Shown: piece by piece, positions 5,846-5,874 of the stretch | How the letters are laid out: the number at the start of each line of letters is the position of its first letter | Numbering within the stretch: position 1 is the first letter of the stretch | Position numbers and translations under genes: made by a program | NCBI GenBank assembly: GCA_016934135.1 | Contig: JAFGTK010000151.1 | Location: forward strand, 1 to 5,874 | Length of the DNA: 5,874 nt | Reading direction: 5' to 3' | Origin: Deltaproteobacteria bacterium | GTDB taxonomy: Bacteria > Desulfobacterota > Desulfomonilia > UBA1062 | The notes under the pieces: model-generated | Told to the model about the DNA's origin: nothing | Databases searched by the model: none | Seen by the model: the letters and a program-made list of their open reading frames with translations, nothing else

Positions 5846-5873
5846 TGTGGGAGCGGCTAAAGCCGCTCCCACA
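5846..5873. repeat. Perfect GC-rich palindrome after cheA (REP-like element or transcription terminator)
   Basis: TGTGGGAGCGGCT (5846-5858) pairs perfectly with AGCCGCTCCCACA (5861-5873) around AA. The 13-base stem begins 32 bases after the cheA stop. The core GTGGGAGCGGC closely resembles a palindromic intergenic repeat I recall from several proteobacterial genomes, of the kind moved by REP-associated Y1 transposases. A rho-independent terminator is the alternative, but the window ends one base after the stem, so a T-tract cannot be seen. Bases 5814-5845 hold nothing else that I recognise. Confidence 0.75.
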
Positions 5874-5874
5874 A

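Noticed and set aside
1..5874. CRISPR array, tRNA or rRNA genes, insertion sequence, toxin-antitoxin or phage genes
   Set aside because: The window is almost wholly filled by five che-type coding regions, and nothing in the remaining bases resembles any of these.

Overview
The window is one compact chemosensory (Che) signalling operon, with every gene on the + strand. Gene order is cheB, a soluble chemoreceptor-like protein of 611 residues, a small STAS-domain protein, cheY, and cheA. The gaps are 11, 37, -8 (overlap) and 26 bases, and no internal promoter or terminator is visible, so co-transcription is likely. Base composition looks moderate and uniform across the genes, with no sign of a recently inserted segment. 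The left edge cuts just upstream of cheB, so the operon promoter is not seen. The right edge ends in a perfect GC-rich palindrome 32 bases after the cheA stop. The source is most likely a Gram-negative, delta-type bacterium (Desulfobacterota or similar). This rests on the style of the CheA (a P2-like domain followed by short tandem IGEIL repeats), the STAS protein with a cysteine-containing tail, and the cluster content. It is inferred from family memory and is only weakly supported.

Region by region: 12-1085 encodes a complete CheB methylesterase with receiver and catalytic domains and all key residues. 1097-2932 encodes the most unusual protein: no membrane segment, no recognisable sensor domain, and two diverged copies of one module. 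Each copy has a degenerate MCP hairpin-tip-like segment followed by a D-x-x-x-Q motif like the catalytic motif of CheZ phosphatase. The protein ends in a long polar tail closing with a short acidic/hydrophobic peptide, NVELF. 2970-3320 encodes a STAS protein with three cysteines near its C-terminus. 3313-3678 is a single-domain CheY. 3705-5813 is a CheA kinase with all catalytic boxes, plus two back-to-back 24-residue repeats that match the pattern of the c-di-GMP-binding MshEN domain. 5814-5874 holds only the final palindrome.

Likely logic: CheA phosphorylates CheY and CheB, and CheB deamidates or demethylates receptors. No CheR, CheW, CheD, CheC/CheX or classical CheZ is encoded here, so some partners must lie elsewhere. 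The main hypothesis is that the 611-residue protein is a receptor-derived, CheZ-like factor that dephosphorylates or sequesters CheY~P, supplying the missing off-switch. A second hypothesis is that c-di-GMP or a related ligand feeds into CheA through the tandem repeats.
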